From Rhodoferax sp. (GTDB lineage: Bacteria > Pseudomonadota > Gammaproteobacteria > Burkholderiales > Burkholderiaceae_C), in the NCBI RefSeq assembly GCF_028714215.1, contig NZ_JAQTMS010000020.1, positions 1 to 64,000 on the forward strand: 64,000 nt of DNA, written 5' to 3'. Below the pieces are notes generated by a model, which was given only the letters and a program-made list of their open reading frames with translations, was not told the DNA's origin and ran no database searches. Both the position numbers and the translations under genes were made by a program. This document shows, piece by piece, positions 37,330 to 46,190 of the stretch. Numbering within the stretch: the stretch's first letter is position 1; the number at the start of each line of letters is the position of its first letter.

Positions 37330-37821
37330 ATGAAAATTCAAATCGGCGTCGTCATGGGTTCCAGTTCCGACTGGGACACCATGCAACACGCAATCCACAT
37401 TCTCCAACAGTTTGGCGTTGCGCATGAAGCGCGCGTGGTTTCGGCGCACCGCATGCCTGACGATATGTTTGCTTATGCCGAGGCTGCTGTCGGTCGCGGC
37501 CTCAAAGCCATCATCGCCGGCGCCGGCGGCGCGGCACACCTGCCGGGCATGTTGGCGGCCAAGACCACGCTGCCGGTGCTGGGCGTGCCGGTGCCCAGCC
37601 GGCATCTGTCGGGCGTCGATTCACTGCACAGCATTGTGCAAATGCCCAAGGGCGTGCCAGTGGCCACTTTTGCCATCGGCGCTGCCGGTGCCGCCAATGC
37701 CGCCCTGTTTGCCGTGGCCATGCTGGCCAACAACGACCCCACCCTGCGCGCCAAGCTGGAAGCCTTCCGTGCCGAGCAAACCGAAGTCGCCCGCGGCATG
37801 ACGCTGCCGCCGGTGCTATGA
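37330..37821 (+). CDS. purE: N5-carboxyaminoimidazole ribonucleotide mutase
   Basis: Converts N5-CAIR to CAIR in purine synthesis. The 163-aa class I PurE has the N-terminal [16 protein letters not shown], the catalytic [13 protein letters not shown] with its His, and [16 protein letters not shown]. It overlaps purK by 4 bp. The ATG at 37330 is the only start consistent with the family; the track adds 13 residues from the repeat. Confidence 0.96.
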   Translation: MKIQIGVVMGSSSDWDTMQHAIHILQQFGVAHEARVVSAHRMPDDMFAYAEAAVGRGLKAIIAGAGGAAHLPGMLAAKTTLPVLGVPVPSRHLSGVDSLHSIVQMPKGVPVATFAIGAAGAANAALFAVAMLANNDPTLRAKLEAFRAEQTEVARGMTLPPVL

Positions 37822-38990
37822 GCAGTCCAGTGCTTCTACCTGGCGGGGTGACCAGCGGGCAACAGACTACGCTGGGCGTCATGGGGGGCGGCCAACTGGG
37901 CCGCATGTTTGTGCAGGCGGCGCAGGCCATGGGTTACTTCACAGCGGTGCTGGACCCCGATCCGGCCAGCCCGGCCGGGCTGGTCAGCCACTACCACATC
38001 CAGACCGCTTACCTCGACCAGCAGGGCCTGGCGCAACTGATGCAACGCTGCGCCGCGATCACCACCGAGTTTGAAAACGTACCGGCGCCAGCGCTGTTGA
38101 CACTGGGCTCGGCCCGGTCCGTGGCGCCAGCGGCCGACGCGGTGGCCATTGCGCAGGACCGGGCTCGCGAGAAAGCGCATTTTGTCCGTTGCGGCGTGCC
38201 CTGCGCGCCTTATGCTGTGATAGCGACGGCGGCGCAACTGGCGGCCGTGCCCGATGATTTGCTGCCCGGCATCCTGAAAACAGCGCGTCTGGGTTACGAC
38301 GGCAAGGGCCAGCTGCGCGTCACGACCCGCGCCGAGCTCGCCAGCGCCTGGGACTCTCTCAAGGGCGTACCCTGCGTGCTGGAAAAAATGCTGGCGCTCA
38401 AGGCCGAGTGCTCGGTGATTGTGGCGCGTGGCCGCGACGGCTGCATGGTCAACCTGCCGCTGCAACTCAATCTGCACCGCGACGGCATTCTGGCGGTGAC
38501 TTCGGTCTATGAAGGAAATTTGCCTACGGCCCTGGTCGCGCAAGCGGTGGCGGCGGCCAGAGCGATCGCCGAGGAACTGCACTACGTGGGTGTGTTGTGC
38601 GTTGAATTCTTTGTTTTGCAGGACGACAGCTTGATCGTCAACGAGATGGCGCCGCGCCCGCACAACAGCGGGCATTACTCGCTGGATGCCTGCGACCTGT
38701 CGCAGTTCGACTTGCAGGTGCGTACGCTGGCCGGCCTGCCGCTGGTGCAGCCGCGTCAGCACAGTCCGGCCATCATGCTCAACCTGCTGGGCGATTTGTG
38801 GATCGATCAGTCCACTCCGCCCTGGGACCGGCTGTTGGCGCTGCCCGGTGCCCATCTGCACTTGTACGGCAAGCTCAAAGCCAGCAAGGGACGCAAGATG
38901 GGGCATCTGACCCTCACCGGCGCGACACCGGAGCAGGTCCGCGCCAGCGCGCTGGCGGCGGCCAGCATACTGGGTATCGAGGCCTTCTGA
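37818..38990 (+). CDS. purK: N5-carboxyaminoimidazole ribonucleotide synthase
   Basis: ATP-dependent carboxylation of AIR, acting directly before PurE. The 390-aa ATP-grasp protein shows [20 protein letters not shown], the ATP-grasp segment [22 protein letters not shown], and [19 protein letters not shown] with metal ligands. It is translationally coupled to purE, and the Sua5-type gene follows after 14 bp. Confidence 0.96.
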   Translation: MSSPVLLPGGVTSGQQTTLGVMGGGQLGRMFVQAAQAMGYFTAVLDPDPASPAGLVSHYHIQTAYLDQQGLAQLMQRCAAITTEFENVPAPALLTLGSARSVAPAADAVAIAQDRAREKAHFVRCGVPCAPYAVIATAAQLAAVPDDLLPGILKTARLGYDGKGQLRVTTRAELASAWDSLKGVPCVLEKMLALKAECSVIVARGRDGCMVNLPLQLNLHRDGILAVTSVYEGNLPTALVAQAVAAARAIAEELHYVGVLCVEFFVLQDDSLIVNEMAPRPHNSGHYSLDACDLSQFDLQVRTLAGLPLVQPRQHSPAIMLNLLGDLWIDQSTPPWDRLLALPGAHLHLYGKLKASKGRKMGHLTLTGATPEQVRASALAAASILGIEAF

Positions 38991-39004
38991 GTGTCGCAGC
39001 CAGC

Positions 39005-40051
39005 ATGATTCTGGACGGTTCTGCCAGCGCAGCCATAGCCACCGCGGCCCAGGCGATCAGGGCCGGGGAGCTGTTGGGGCTGCCGACCGAGACGGTTTAC
39101 GGCTTGGCCGCCGACGCTGAAAATGACGCCGCGGTGGCGAAAATTTTCAGTGCCAAGGGGCGACCCAGCGAACACCCGCTGATCGTGCACGTGGCCGACG
39201 CCGCCAGCGTGTCGCATTTTGCGGCGAGCGTGCCCGACTTTGCGCGCCAGCTGATGCGGGCCTTCTGGCCCGGGCCGCTGACCCTGATTCTACCGCGCCG
39301 CGCCGGCGTTGCCGCGGCCGCCGCTGGTGGCCAAAACACCATCGGGCTGCGCTGTCCGTCGCACCCAGTGGCACAGGCGCTGCTGAGAGCCTGCCGCGAG
39401 CCGGCTGCCGGCCCGACCGGCGGGCAACACCCGGTTTGGGGTCTGGCCGCTCCCAGTGCCAACCAGTTCGGTCGCGTCAGTCCGACCACCGCACAGCACG
39501 TGCAAAGCGAATTTGGCGCCGATCTGCTGATTCTCGATGGCGGTGCCTGTACTGTGGGCATCGAGTCCACCATCATCGACTGCACGCGCGGTGTGCCGGT
39601 GCTGCTGCGCCCCGGCGCGGTGACGCGCGAGCAGGCGCAGGCGCGCTGCGGCCAACGGGTGTTCTCCGAAGAGGAACTGGCGGTGGCGGCGGCCGCACCG
39701 CGTGTCTCCGGCTCGCTGGCATCGCACTATGCACCGCATGCCAAAGTGCGCCTGATGGACGCCCCGGCTTTGCAGACGGCACTGGATTTGCTGGGTCCGC
39801 AGGTCGCTGCCAGGGCCGCCGGCGCCGCTCCTCTGATCGCGGCTTATGCGCGCACCTTTCTGAAAACCCGTTCCAGCCAGGTGCTGCTCAAACGCATGCC
39901 CGACGATGCCGGCGCCACCGCGCAGCAGTTGTTTGCGGTGCTGCGCGAATTTGACAATCAGGGCGTGCAACTGATCTGGATCGAGACGCCGCCCGATGCC
40001 CCGGCCTGGGACGGCGTGCGGGACAGACTGCAACGCGCCGCGGCGCAATAA
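39005..40051 (+). CDS. Threonylcarbamoyl-AMP synthase (Sua5/TsaC family, long form)
   Basis: Makes threonylcarbamoyl-AMP for the tRNA t6A modification. The 348-aa protein has an N-terminal YrdC domain (LLGLPTETVYGLAADAENDA, KGRPSEHPLIVHV, GLAAPSANQFGRVSPTT) and a C-terminal Sua5 domain (SGSLASHYAPHAKVRL). The ATG at 39005 is used; the track ORF from 38798 reads through purK out of frame. TsaB, which acts in the next step of the same pathway, is encoded at 56.6 kb. Confidence 0.9.
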   Translation: MILDGSASAAIATAAQAIRAGELLGLPTETVYGLAADAENDAAVAKIFSAKGRPSEHPLIVHVADAASVSHFAASVPDFARQLMRAFWPGPLTLILPRRAGVAAAAAGGQNTIGLRCPSHPVAQALLRACREPAAGPTGGQHPVWGLAAPSANQFGRVSPTTAQHVQSEFGADLLILDGGACTVGIESTIIDCTRGVPVLLRPGAVTREQAQARCGQRVFSEEELAVAAAAPRVSGSLASHYAPHAKVRLMDAPALQTALDLLGPQVAARAAGAAPLIAAYARTFLKTRSSQVLLKRMPDDAGATAQQLFAVLREFDNQGVQLIWIETPPDAPAWDGVRDRLQRAAAQ

Positions 40052-40057
40052 AGCTGC

Positions 40058-40534
40058 TCAGTCTTTCGTCTGCCCCTGCCTGGCGTCTTTGTGGCAGGCA
40101 GCGCAGTCGCTCAGCGTCTTGAGCTGGCCTTTTTGCCACAGCCGGATGGCACCGCGGTGCCGGTTCACAAAACGGTCGCTGTGCGTGATGCGGGGCAGTT
40201 CCGGCGACCGAGCGGTGCTCTGGCGCTCAGGGCCGGCGTTGCGTTGCAGGTAATCCGAAATTTCCTGTTGTCTGCCGCTCTCCGGGCTGGCATCGGCGCC
40301 AAAATGCCAGTCAAGGCGCGCCATGATCTGGCGCCAGTCGCTGGCCGACAACAGTGCCGGCGGGAACGCCAGGTGACAACTGCCGCATTCGGCACGCCAG
40401 GCCGCGTTTTCTTCATGGGGAGTCCAGACTTGCTCGCGCGCCAAGGCGGCACCGCACCATGAGAGCGCCAGCAGGATCGCCATCCGCGCGGCTGTCCGAC
40501 GGCCGAATCCGCCGGGAAGGCGCTGGCCGGTCAC
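40058..40534 (-). CDS. Periplasmic diheme cytochrome c (DHC family)
   Basis: A 158-aa exported protein: a signal peptide (RMAILLALSWCGAALA), one heme site CGSCH near residue 51, and a second, CAACH, near the C-terminus. The spacing and short length match the diheme cytochrome DHC family, often encoded beside membrane b-type cytochromes. It begins with GTG overlapping the TGA of the preceding cytochrome gene. It is the last gene of the mtrAB operon and would carry electrons in the periplasm; the partner is not shown. Confidence 0.82.
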   Translation of the reverse strand: MTGQRLPGGFGRRTAARMAILLALSWCGAALAREQVWTPHEENAAWRAECGSCHLAFPPALLSASDWRQIMARLDWHFGADASPESGRQQEISDYLQRNAGPERQSTARSPELPRITHSDRFVNRHRGAIRLWQKGQLKTLSDCAACHKDARQGQTKD

Positions 40535-41190
40535 TGCTTCTTCGGTGGCGCGAAGGCGGCCATGTAGTCGGCTACCGCTTCCAGCTCGCCCGAGCTGTAG
40601 GGTTTGATGACCCTGACCATGTCGGGATTGGCGTTGCGCCGGTCACCGTCGCGGATGAGTTGCACTTCCCGCAGCAGATAGCGGTAATGCTGGGCCGCCA
40701 CCATCGGGTAGAACTTGGCCGCATCGCCTTCACCCTGGCCGCCATGGCAGCCGGCGCAGTCCCGCTCGTAGAGCTGCTTGCCCTTGGCCAGGCCCAGGCC
40801 TGGTCCCTTGCCGTTTTCCGCCGCGATCGGCAAGCCCTGCAGATAGACCGCGATATCGGCGATCTCGAACGGCGTCAGCACGTGATCGTCAATGAAGGGC
40901 TCCATCTTCGGGTTGCTGCGCCGGCCCGAGCGGATATCGGCCATCTGCTTCATCAGCACGGTGGCATGTTGACCGGAGAGTCGCGGATAGGCGCCGCTGA
41001 CACGGCCCGACCCATCCTTGCGGTGGCAACCCTGGCAGGGTTCGAACGCAGCCGCGCCGCGCGCCATGTCGGCGTTGGCTTGCAAGGCGGTCTTGAGTTC
41101 GCCCTTGATCTCGTTCCAGGCCGGCACCTGGGCCGTGGCGCCGGCACACACTAGCGCTGCCAGCATCAGCATTGTCAGAAATTTTTTCAT
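40531..41190 (-). CDS. Periplasmic diheme cytochrome c (c4/c554-like)
   Basis: A 219-aa exported protein with a signal peptide (FLTMLMLAALVCAGATAQ) and two class I cytochrome domains. Hemes are bound at CQGCHRKDGSG near residue 52 and CAGCHGGQGEG near 145, with Met-containing loops (NPKMEPF; NPDMVRV) that supply axial ligands. Two-domain cytochromes of this kind transfer electrons between membrane-bound reductases and terminal acceptors. The longer track ORF (460 aa) is a read-through from the neighbouring gene; the ATG at 41190 is the real start. Confidence 0.88.
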   Translation of the reverse strand: MKKFLTMLMLAALVCAGATAQVPAWNEIKGELKTALQANADMARGAAAFEPCQGCHRKDGSGRVSGAYPRLSGQHATVLMKQMADIRSGRRSNPKMEPFIDDHVLTPFEIADIAVYLQGLPIAAENGKGPGLGLAKGKQLYERDCAGCHGGQGEGDAAKFYPMVAAQHYRYLLREVQLIRDGDRRNANPDMVRVIKPYSSGELEAVADYMAAFAPPKKQ

Positions 41191-41219
41191 GGACTTCTTT
41201 TTCCTGTCTTGTCTTGCGG

Positions 41220-41861
41220 CTATTTGCTGTCGAGGTCGGCCAGGTAGGCGGCGACCGAGTCTATTTCTTCCTCGCTCATGCGTTTGGCGACCACCCGCAT
41301 GAAGCGGCTGACGTCGTTGGAGCGCTCGCCGCTGGCGAAGTTTTTCAACTGCTGCGTCAAATACTGAACGTGCTGCCCGCTGATGCGCGGATAAACCAGA
41401 TGGCCGGCGCCTTGCGGCTGATGGCAGCCGACGCAGGCCGGCACACCGGTCTCTTCGTTGCCTTCGAAATACACCATCTTGCCGAAGCTGGCCGCCTTCT
41501 TGTCGCCGGCTTCGCCCGGCTTGACCTTCTGGCCGCTGTAAAAGCTGGCCAGCGAGACAAAATCTTCCGGCTTCAAGGCCGCCACCACCGGCGCCATGAT
41601 GTCGCTCTTGCGCCGGCCGTTCTGAAAGTCGCGCAACTGCTTGATGATGTAGCTCTCCGGCAGGCCGGCGATCTTGGGGAACATCGGGATCGCACTGTTG
41701 CCGTCCTCGCCGTGGCAGGCCACGCAGACCGTGGCGGCGATGGTCTTGGCATCCTGGGCGCAGGCCAGGCCGGCCAGGCCGCAGCCCAGTGTCAGCAGGG
41801 CGGTGATGGCGCGAGCCCGGTAGCCGGTGCGGAATTTTGGCTGCTTGTCTTGGTGAATCAT
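41220..41861 (-). CDS. Periplasmic diheme cytochrome c (c4-like)
   Basis: A 213-aa exported protein with a signal peptide (ITALLTLGCGLAGLACAQ) and two heme sites, CVACHGEDGNS near residue 57 and CVGCHQPQGAG near 145. Met ligands are likely in RKSDIMAPV and DVSRFMRVV. The track start at 41897 is a GTG overlapping the mtrB stop, but the ATG at 41861 has AGGAG nine bases upstream and begins directly before the signal peptide. It is related to the next gene, suggesting duplication. Confidence 0.88.
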   Translation of the reverse strand: MIHQDKQPKFRTGYRARAITALLTLGCGLAGLACAQDAKTIAATVCVACHGEDGNSAIPMFPKIAGLPESYIIKQLRDFQNGRRKSDIMAPVVAALKPEDFVSLASFYSGQKVKPGEAGDKKAASFGKMVYFEGNEETGVPACVGCHQPQGAGHLVYPRISGQHVQYLTQQLKNFASGERSNDVSRFMRVVAKRMSEEEIDSVAAYLADLDSK

Positions 41862-41893
41862 TTTCTTCAGCTCCTGCGGCAGGTGTGTGGCTG

Positions 41894-44800
41894 TCACAGC
41901 TTGTACTGGACAAATAGCCCGATGACGTTGGCGCGGTAGTTTTGCGGTCCGGCGTCGAGCAGCAAAGTACTGTTGTCGTACGCTCCGACGGCCTTGGTGA
42001 TGACGCCGTCGTAGTGCCAGTCCTTGACCTGTCCCAGCTCCAGACGGTCGTACAAGCGCACCGAGAGCTTCTTGCTGAGCGGAATCAGCAGGTTGAAGCT
42101 CAGGGTCTGCTGCACAAAAGTCATGTCCGGCAGCGCGCTGCCGGCCAGCAAGGCGGCGGCGGCCTGATTCGCGGCAACGCCGCTGAAGGCGGTGCTGCCA
42201 TATTCGTAGGCGATCTTGCTGCTGCTGTTGGCATAGCTGTAGTCGATGCCGAACTGCAGGCTGCCGATGGCGCTCTGGAAGCCCAGCCCCAGCACATCGT
42301 TGCGGTCGTCGCTGCGGGAGGCCCAGGCATCCGAGGCCGGCCGCGAGCCGCCCACGCCATTGACGTTGTCGGAGCAGGCCGAATAACCGTAGCTGGCCAG
42401 ATTGGCCAGGGTGCAGGTGTTGTAGACGGGACTCAGGGCGGCGCCCGAGTTCAGCTTCATGGAACGCTGACCTTGCTGGTACGAGTAGAAGCCGTAGAAG
42501 TTCTTGCCGGAGGCCGGCTGGTAGTTGAACTCCAGGCTCAGCGAGTTCTGTTTGTCCTTGTCCTGGCCGTAGAAGGAATCCGGGTATTTGATGTCCTTGG
42601 TCTGCCAGGTCAGGCCCAGGTCCAGGTCTTCGCGGGCCTGGTAGTTCAGGCGTGCATTGAAGATCTTCTGGTCGCGGTCGGCCTGGTCGTATTTGCGGAA
42701 GTAGTAGGAGTAGCGGTTGAACAGGTTGGCGTTGTTGGCCACCGTGCCGCCGGCCGGACTGAAGGCGGTATAGCCCAGCGTGCCGGCCAGCGCGATCTGG
42801 GTGGTGGGGTCCAGTCCCGGCAAGCCGGTGCCCAGATCGGCGAAGGTGCGGTAGTTGTAATCGCTGCCGCGTTTGCGGTCGGTCTCGAAAGAAGTGCGCA
42901 AGCTGGCATCGCCCAGCGCGCGATTGACGTAGCCGATCTTGAGCTTGTCCTCCCAGGTTTTATCGCGCTCCCGAAAATCGCGTTTGAACTCCTCGCGCTC
43001 CAGGGCCGCGTTCAGGCTGCTGGTGCGGCTCAGGTCCAAGTCGCCGGACAGGCCGTAGTTGATTTGTTTGGTCGAGCGGGCCTGGCCGAAGACCGGAATG
43101 TTGGCGCCGTTGGCCACCGCGCCGACGCCGGCGATGGCGCCGAAGGTGCAGGCTGGAACCGCCGCATAGCCCGGCAACACGTAGCAGCTTCCCGCTGTGC
43201 CGGGGGTCGCGCCGGGCTGCAGTCCGACCACCGCATCCATGTTGACGTTGTTGCCATCGGCGAAACCGCGGCCGAACTGGCCGGTCAGCGGGTTGTAGGC
43301 GGTGTAGCCGCCTTTGTTGGCCGTGTCGTAGTAGCGCAGCGCGCCTTTCAGGCTGAGCGCGTCGCTGGGTCGCACCGACAAGCCGAGGTCCAGCAGTGTG
43401 TTGTCGATGCGCTGCCTGGCGCTCTGCTGGCTCAAGGCGGCCGTGCTGTTCCAGTTGGCTACCAGCGAGCTGCCCGCCGCATAGCCGGCATTGGTGCTGG
43501 TGCCGCCGAATTTGGTGACGCCGGCAGCCGCCAACTGGGCGTTCTGGGCGGCCGAAATAGGCGCCAGCAGCGTGTCATTTTGCTGGCTGCTGGCCCACGA
43601 CAGCGCCGCCGTGAAACGACCCTTGTAGAAGTCCGGCAGCGAGCGTGCAAACTCGCCTTTCAGGTTGAAGGCGTTGTTGTCGGGATAGAGGTCGTAGGTG
43701 GCGGTCTGTACGGCGCCAAAAGGCTGATTCGAGTTCAGCAGGGGATACTGGACGTTCAGCGTGCCGATGTTGTTGCGAAAGAGCGCCAGCGACGTGCGCA
43801 AATTGGCCTGGGTCAGCGCGTCGGCGTACTGCAAGCCGCCCAGAAATTCGTGGCTGGTGTAGTCGATCGGTTCCGCGATTTCAGTCGAGATGTTGCCCGT
43901 GTTCAAGGCAAACGGGCGCGCGCCGGTACGCCGCTCCTGGCTGTAGCTGGCATAGCCCTTCCAGTTGTCGGTGAAGACCTTGTCGAAGCGGGCGCCGCCT
44001 TTTTTGCGCACCAGGCTCAACTCGCTCTCAGGCAGGCTCGCCAGCTTGTCGCTGATGGCTTTGGCCATGTTGGACTGGAGCGCGCCGCTGGCGCCGGCAC
44101 CGGTTGCCGCGGCAATGGCACCGGTGGTGGCGTTGGGCGTGCCGGTGGTGCCATTGATGGCGGCCAGCGCCGACAGGTTGGAATAGATCTTGCCGGCGTA
44201 GCTCCAGCAGGGCGCGGCAGCGCTGCACGCCACCCGCGGGCTGGCGCCAACGCTGGGGCTGCCGCTGGTGACCATGGTCGGCGCCGCCAGCCCGGTGCTC
44301 AGTTCGCCGCTACCCTCGCCGGCGTAGAGCGACTTCCAGCTGTCGGTGAAGACGTGCAGCGTTTCGTTGTAGAACAGCTTCAATTTCCAGTCGTTGTAGC
44401 GGCCTTGCTGGAGCGCGTAGAACTGGTCGTTCTGGCCGCTGCCGCCGCCAAAGGACTGGATGTAGCGGGCGCTGTCGGCCTGGTTGGCTTCGACTTCGAA
44501 GTAGTTGAGATAAGCCCCGTTCTTCAGATCCTTGTACTTGCGGAACAGCGAGTTTTTGCTGTCCGCGCCAGCCCCCAGCAGACCGGCCTCGATACCACCG
44601 GAATACTCCCAACCGCCTTCGGTCTTGCTGCTGGCGCCGTTGGCGCTGTCGTAAGGCAGGCCGTACAGCTGGCCGGAGGGCGAGTGCCGCACGGTATCGA
44701 AGCCGTCGTCGGCCAGCGGGCGCGGCACCGCCGAGCGGCCCGGTGGATTGAGGGCGTTGCCAAGGGCCATGTCGACGCCGACAGCGGAATCGGCCAGGGC

Positions 44801-44914
44801 CGGACCGGCACCCCATTGGGCCAGGGCGACGCCGATGCCGGCGGCAAGGATTTTCATGCGGGGACTAGCGGTCATGCGAAATGTTCCTGATGGATTGAGC
44901 GAGGTCATTGCCAT
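41894..44914 (-). CDS. mtrB: MtrB/PioB-family outer-membrane beta-barrel of a porin-cytochrome conduit
   Basis: In Shewanella, MtrB forms a beta-barrel that sheathes the decaheme MtrA across the outer membrane. This protein has a signal peptide (AGIGVALAQWGAGPALA), the family segment WEYSGGIEAGLLGAG followed by FRKYKDLKNGAYLNYFEVEA, many alternating beta strands and a terminal aromatic/hydrophobic strand ending in FVQYKL. About 1006 aa is well above the roughly 700 of Shewanella MtrB. Three closely spaced Cys pairs are present (near 230/236, 575/587 and 834/848). The N-terminal CxxC seen in some MtrB is absent. The ATG at 44914 has GGAAAGGA upstream; the track ORF begins 132 codons earlier in shadow sequence. 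The gene follows the decaheme gene by 14 bp. Confidence 0.87.
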   Translation of the reverse strand: MAMTSLNPSGTFRMTASPRMKILAAGIGVALAQWGAGPALADSAVGVDMALGNALNPPGRSAVPRPLADDGFDTVRHSPSGQLYGLPYDSANGASSKTEGGWEYSGGIEAGLLGAGADSKNSLFRKYKDLKNGAYLNYFEVEANQADSARYIQSFGGGSGQNDQFYALQQGRYNDWKLKLFYNETLHVFTDSWKSLYAGEGSGELSTGLAAPTMVTSGSPSVGASPRVACSAAAPCWSYAGKIYSNLSALAAINGTTGTPNATTGAIAAATGAGASGALQSNMAKAISDKLASLPESELSLVRKKGGARFDKVFTDNWKGYASYSQERRTGARPFALNTGNISTEIAEPIDYTSHEFLGGLQYADALTQANLRTSLALFRNNIGTLNVQYPLLNSNQPFGAVQTATYDLYPDNNAFNLKGEFARSLPDFYKGRFTAALSWASSQQNDTLLAPISAAQNAQLAAAGVTKFGGTSTNAGYAAGSSLVANWNSTAALSQQSARQRIDNTLLDLGLSVRPSDALSLKGALRYYDTANKGGYTAYNPLTGQFGRGFADGNNVNMDAVVGLQPGATPGTAGSCYVLPGYAAVPACTFGAIAGVGAVANGANIPVFGQARSTKQINYGLSGDLDLSRTSSLNAALEREEFKRDFRERDKTWEDKLKIGYVNRALGDASLRTSFETDRKRGSDYNYRTFADLGTGLPGLDPTTQIALAGTLGYTAFSPAGGTVANNANLFNRYSYYFRKYDQADRDQKIFNARLNYQAREDLDLGLTWQTKDIKYPDSFYGQDKDKQNSLSLEFNYQPASGKNFYGFYSYQQGQRSMKLNSGAALSPVYNTCTLANLASYGYSACSDNVNGVGGSRPASDAWASRSDDRNDVLGLGFQSAIGSLQFGIDYSYANSSSKIAYEYGSTAFSGVAANQAAAALLAGSALPDMTFVQQTLSFNLLIPLSKKLSVRLYDRLELGQVKDWHYDGVITKAVGAYDNSTLLLDAGPQNYRANVIGLFVQYKL

Positions 44915-44928
44915 ATTTCCTTTCCCGA

Positions 44929-45957
44929 TCAGCGCTGGAAGCGCGCGCCCGAAGGACTGTTGCTGCCGTGGATCGCCGAGTGGCAGTTCTGGCAGGAACG
45001 ACCGGTCATGCGTTTGCTGGCGAGTCCGGCGGTGGCGCCGGCGGCGCTGTTGGCTTGCCGACCGGCATTGTTTTGACCGAACGAGGTGGGATCGCCATTG
45101 ACCACCGTACCCAGGGTGTTGTTGCCCCAGACGGCGTGACCCATGGTGCCGGTGGTGCTGTGGCAAGCGGAACACAGGAACGGGCGGGTCTGGATCAGCA
45201 GTTTGTCGGCGTTGGAGCCGTGCGCACTGTGGCAGTTCATGCAGTTTTCCCGCACCGGGGCATGTTCCCACAGGAAGGGGCCGCGCTTTTCCGCATGGCA
45301 GGTGTAGCAAAGGTCGTTGATGCTGTCGGCCTTGAGCAGGCGCTTGGCGCTGGAGCCGTGCGGGTTATGACAGTCGACGCAAGTCATCTTGCCTTCGGGC
45401 ACCGGCATGTGCGACTTCTTGCGGAATTCGGCGCGCTGTTGCTGGTGGCAGGTCTGGCAGGTCTCGGTGATGCCGGCCTTTTTCATCAAACCGTTGGCGG
45501 AGAAGCGGGCCATCGGGTTGTGGCAGTCGGAGCAGGCCAGTTTGTTGGTGGCATGGATGGAGCCGGGCCAATGCAGGCGCTGGCCGCCCGCGTGGCAACT
45601 CAGGCATTGACCATTCTGGCGCTCGATCGGCGTATTCCATTCCTTGGAGAAACCGATGATCTTGCCCTTGTCCTTGGTGTCGGTAAGGTGCAGCGAGCCA
45701 TTGCCGTGGCAGGCCTCGCAGACCGATTTTTCGGTGTCGTTGCGCGGATTTTCCCGGAACACCCGGGCATGCTGGGTATGGCCGAAAAGACTCTTCTCGG
45801 TGTCATGGCACTCGCCGCAGCGTTTTTCGCCGACGAGTCTGGCGTTCGCCTGGGGATCGCTGTCGGCCAGCGCCGGACCGGCCGGCCACAGGACGCACAA
45901 CAGTGCCGCCGCCAAGGCGCGCCAGCCGGGAAACGGGAGTGAATTGTTCTTTGCCAT
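44929..45957 (-). CDS. mtrA: Decaheme c-type cytochrome, MtrA/DmsE/PioA family
   Basis: A 342-aa exported cytochrome with a signal peptide (ALAAALLCVLWPAGPALA) and exactly ten CxxCH heme motifs: CGECH, CEACH, CLSCH, CSDCH, CQTCH, CVDCH, CYTCH, CMNCH, CSACH and CQNCH. The pattern SHMPVPEGKMTCVDCHNPHG is characteristic of MtrA/DmsE. Such proteins form a heme wire inside the MtrB barrel and move electrons between periplasm and cell surface, outward to Fe(III)/Mn(IV) or inward from Fe(II) (PioA/MtoA). Direction cannot be told from sequence. It heads the operon mtrA-mtrB-c4-c4-dhc. Confidence 0.93.
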   Translation of the reverse strand: MAKNNSLPFPGWRALAAALLCVLWPAGPALADSDPQANARLVGEKRCGECHDTEKSLFGHTQHARVFRENPRNDTEKSVCEACHGNGSLHLTDTKDKGKIIGFSKEWNTPIERQNGQCLSCHAGGQRLHWPGSIHATNKLACSDCHNPMARFSANGLMKKAGITETCQTCHQQQRAEFRKKSHMPVPEGKMTCVDCHNPHGSSAKRLLKADSINDLCYTCHAEKRGPFLWEHAPVRENCMNCHSAHGSNADKLLIQTRPFLCSACHSTTGTMGHAVWGNNTLGTVVNGDPTSFGQNNAGRQANSAAGATAGLASKRMTGRSCQNCHSAIHGSNSPSGARFQR

Positions 45958-46057
45958 GGGTCAGATACCTCTTGCCAGATTCAGGTCGCAAATTGCTACA
46001 TTTGCAAGCAAGCGTAAGAAGTTAAACTGAGAATTAGCTTAAGGAACTTTGGCCAGA

Positions 46058-46072
46058 TTAAGAGGCGCTAAG
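46058..46072. promoter_or_regulatory. Possible response-regulator binding repeats between mtrA and the two-component genes
   Basis: ATTAAG and GCTAAG stand in tandem about 10 bp apart here, and a similar CTTAAG lies at 46038-46043. Further GTAAC repeats occur at 46134 and 46156, the latter as the palindrome GTAACGGTTAC. The 233-bp gap separates divergent mtrA and the OmpR-type regulator gene, so autoregulation and control of mtrA from here are plausible. No consensus is known to me for this regulator. Confidence 0.25.
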
Positions 46073-46190
46073 CTGGGGTCCAAAACCTGCCATTTCATCC
46101 GTACAAACCCTTGCGCTTTGATCGTTTCTCGGGGTAACTACTGTGTTTCATTTTTGTAACGGTTACGAGAATTGAAGTGAGTGAAGAACC

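Noticed and set aside
40531-41913. 460-aa fused cytochrome ORF
   Set aside because: The N-terminal half is an out-of-frame shadow of the upstream c4-like gene; the real protein starts at 41190 with its own signal peptide.
41942-44890. 982-aa ORF antisense to mtrB
   Set aside because: Mirrors the beta-barrel gene; no signal peptide or recognisable domain.
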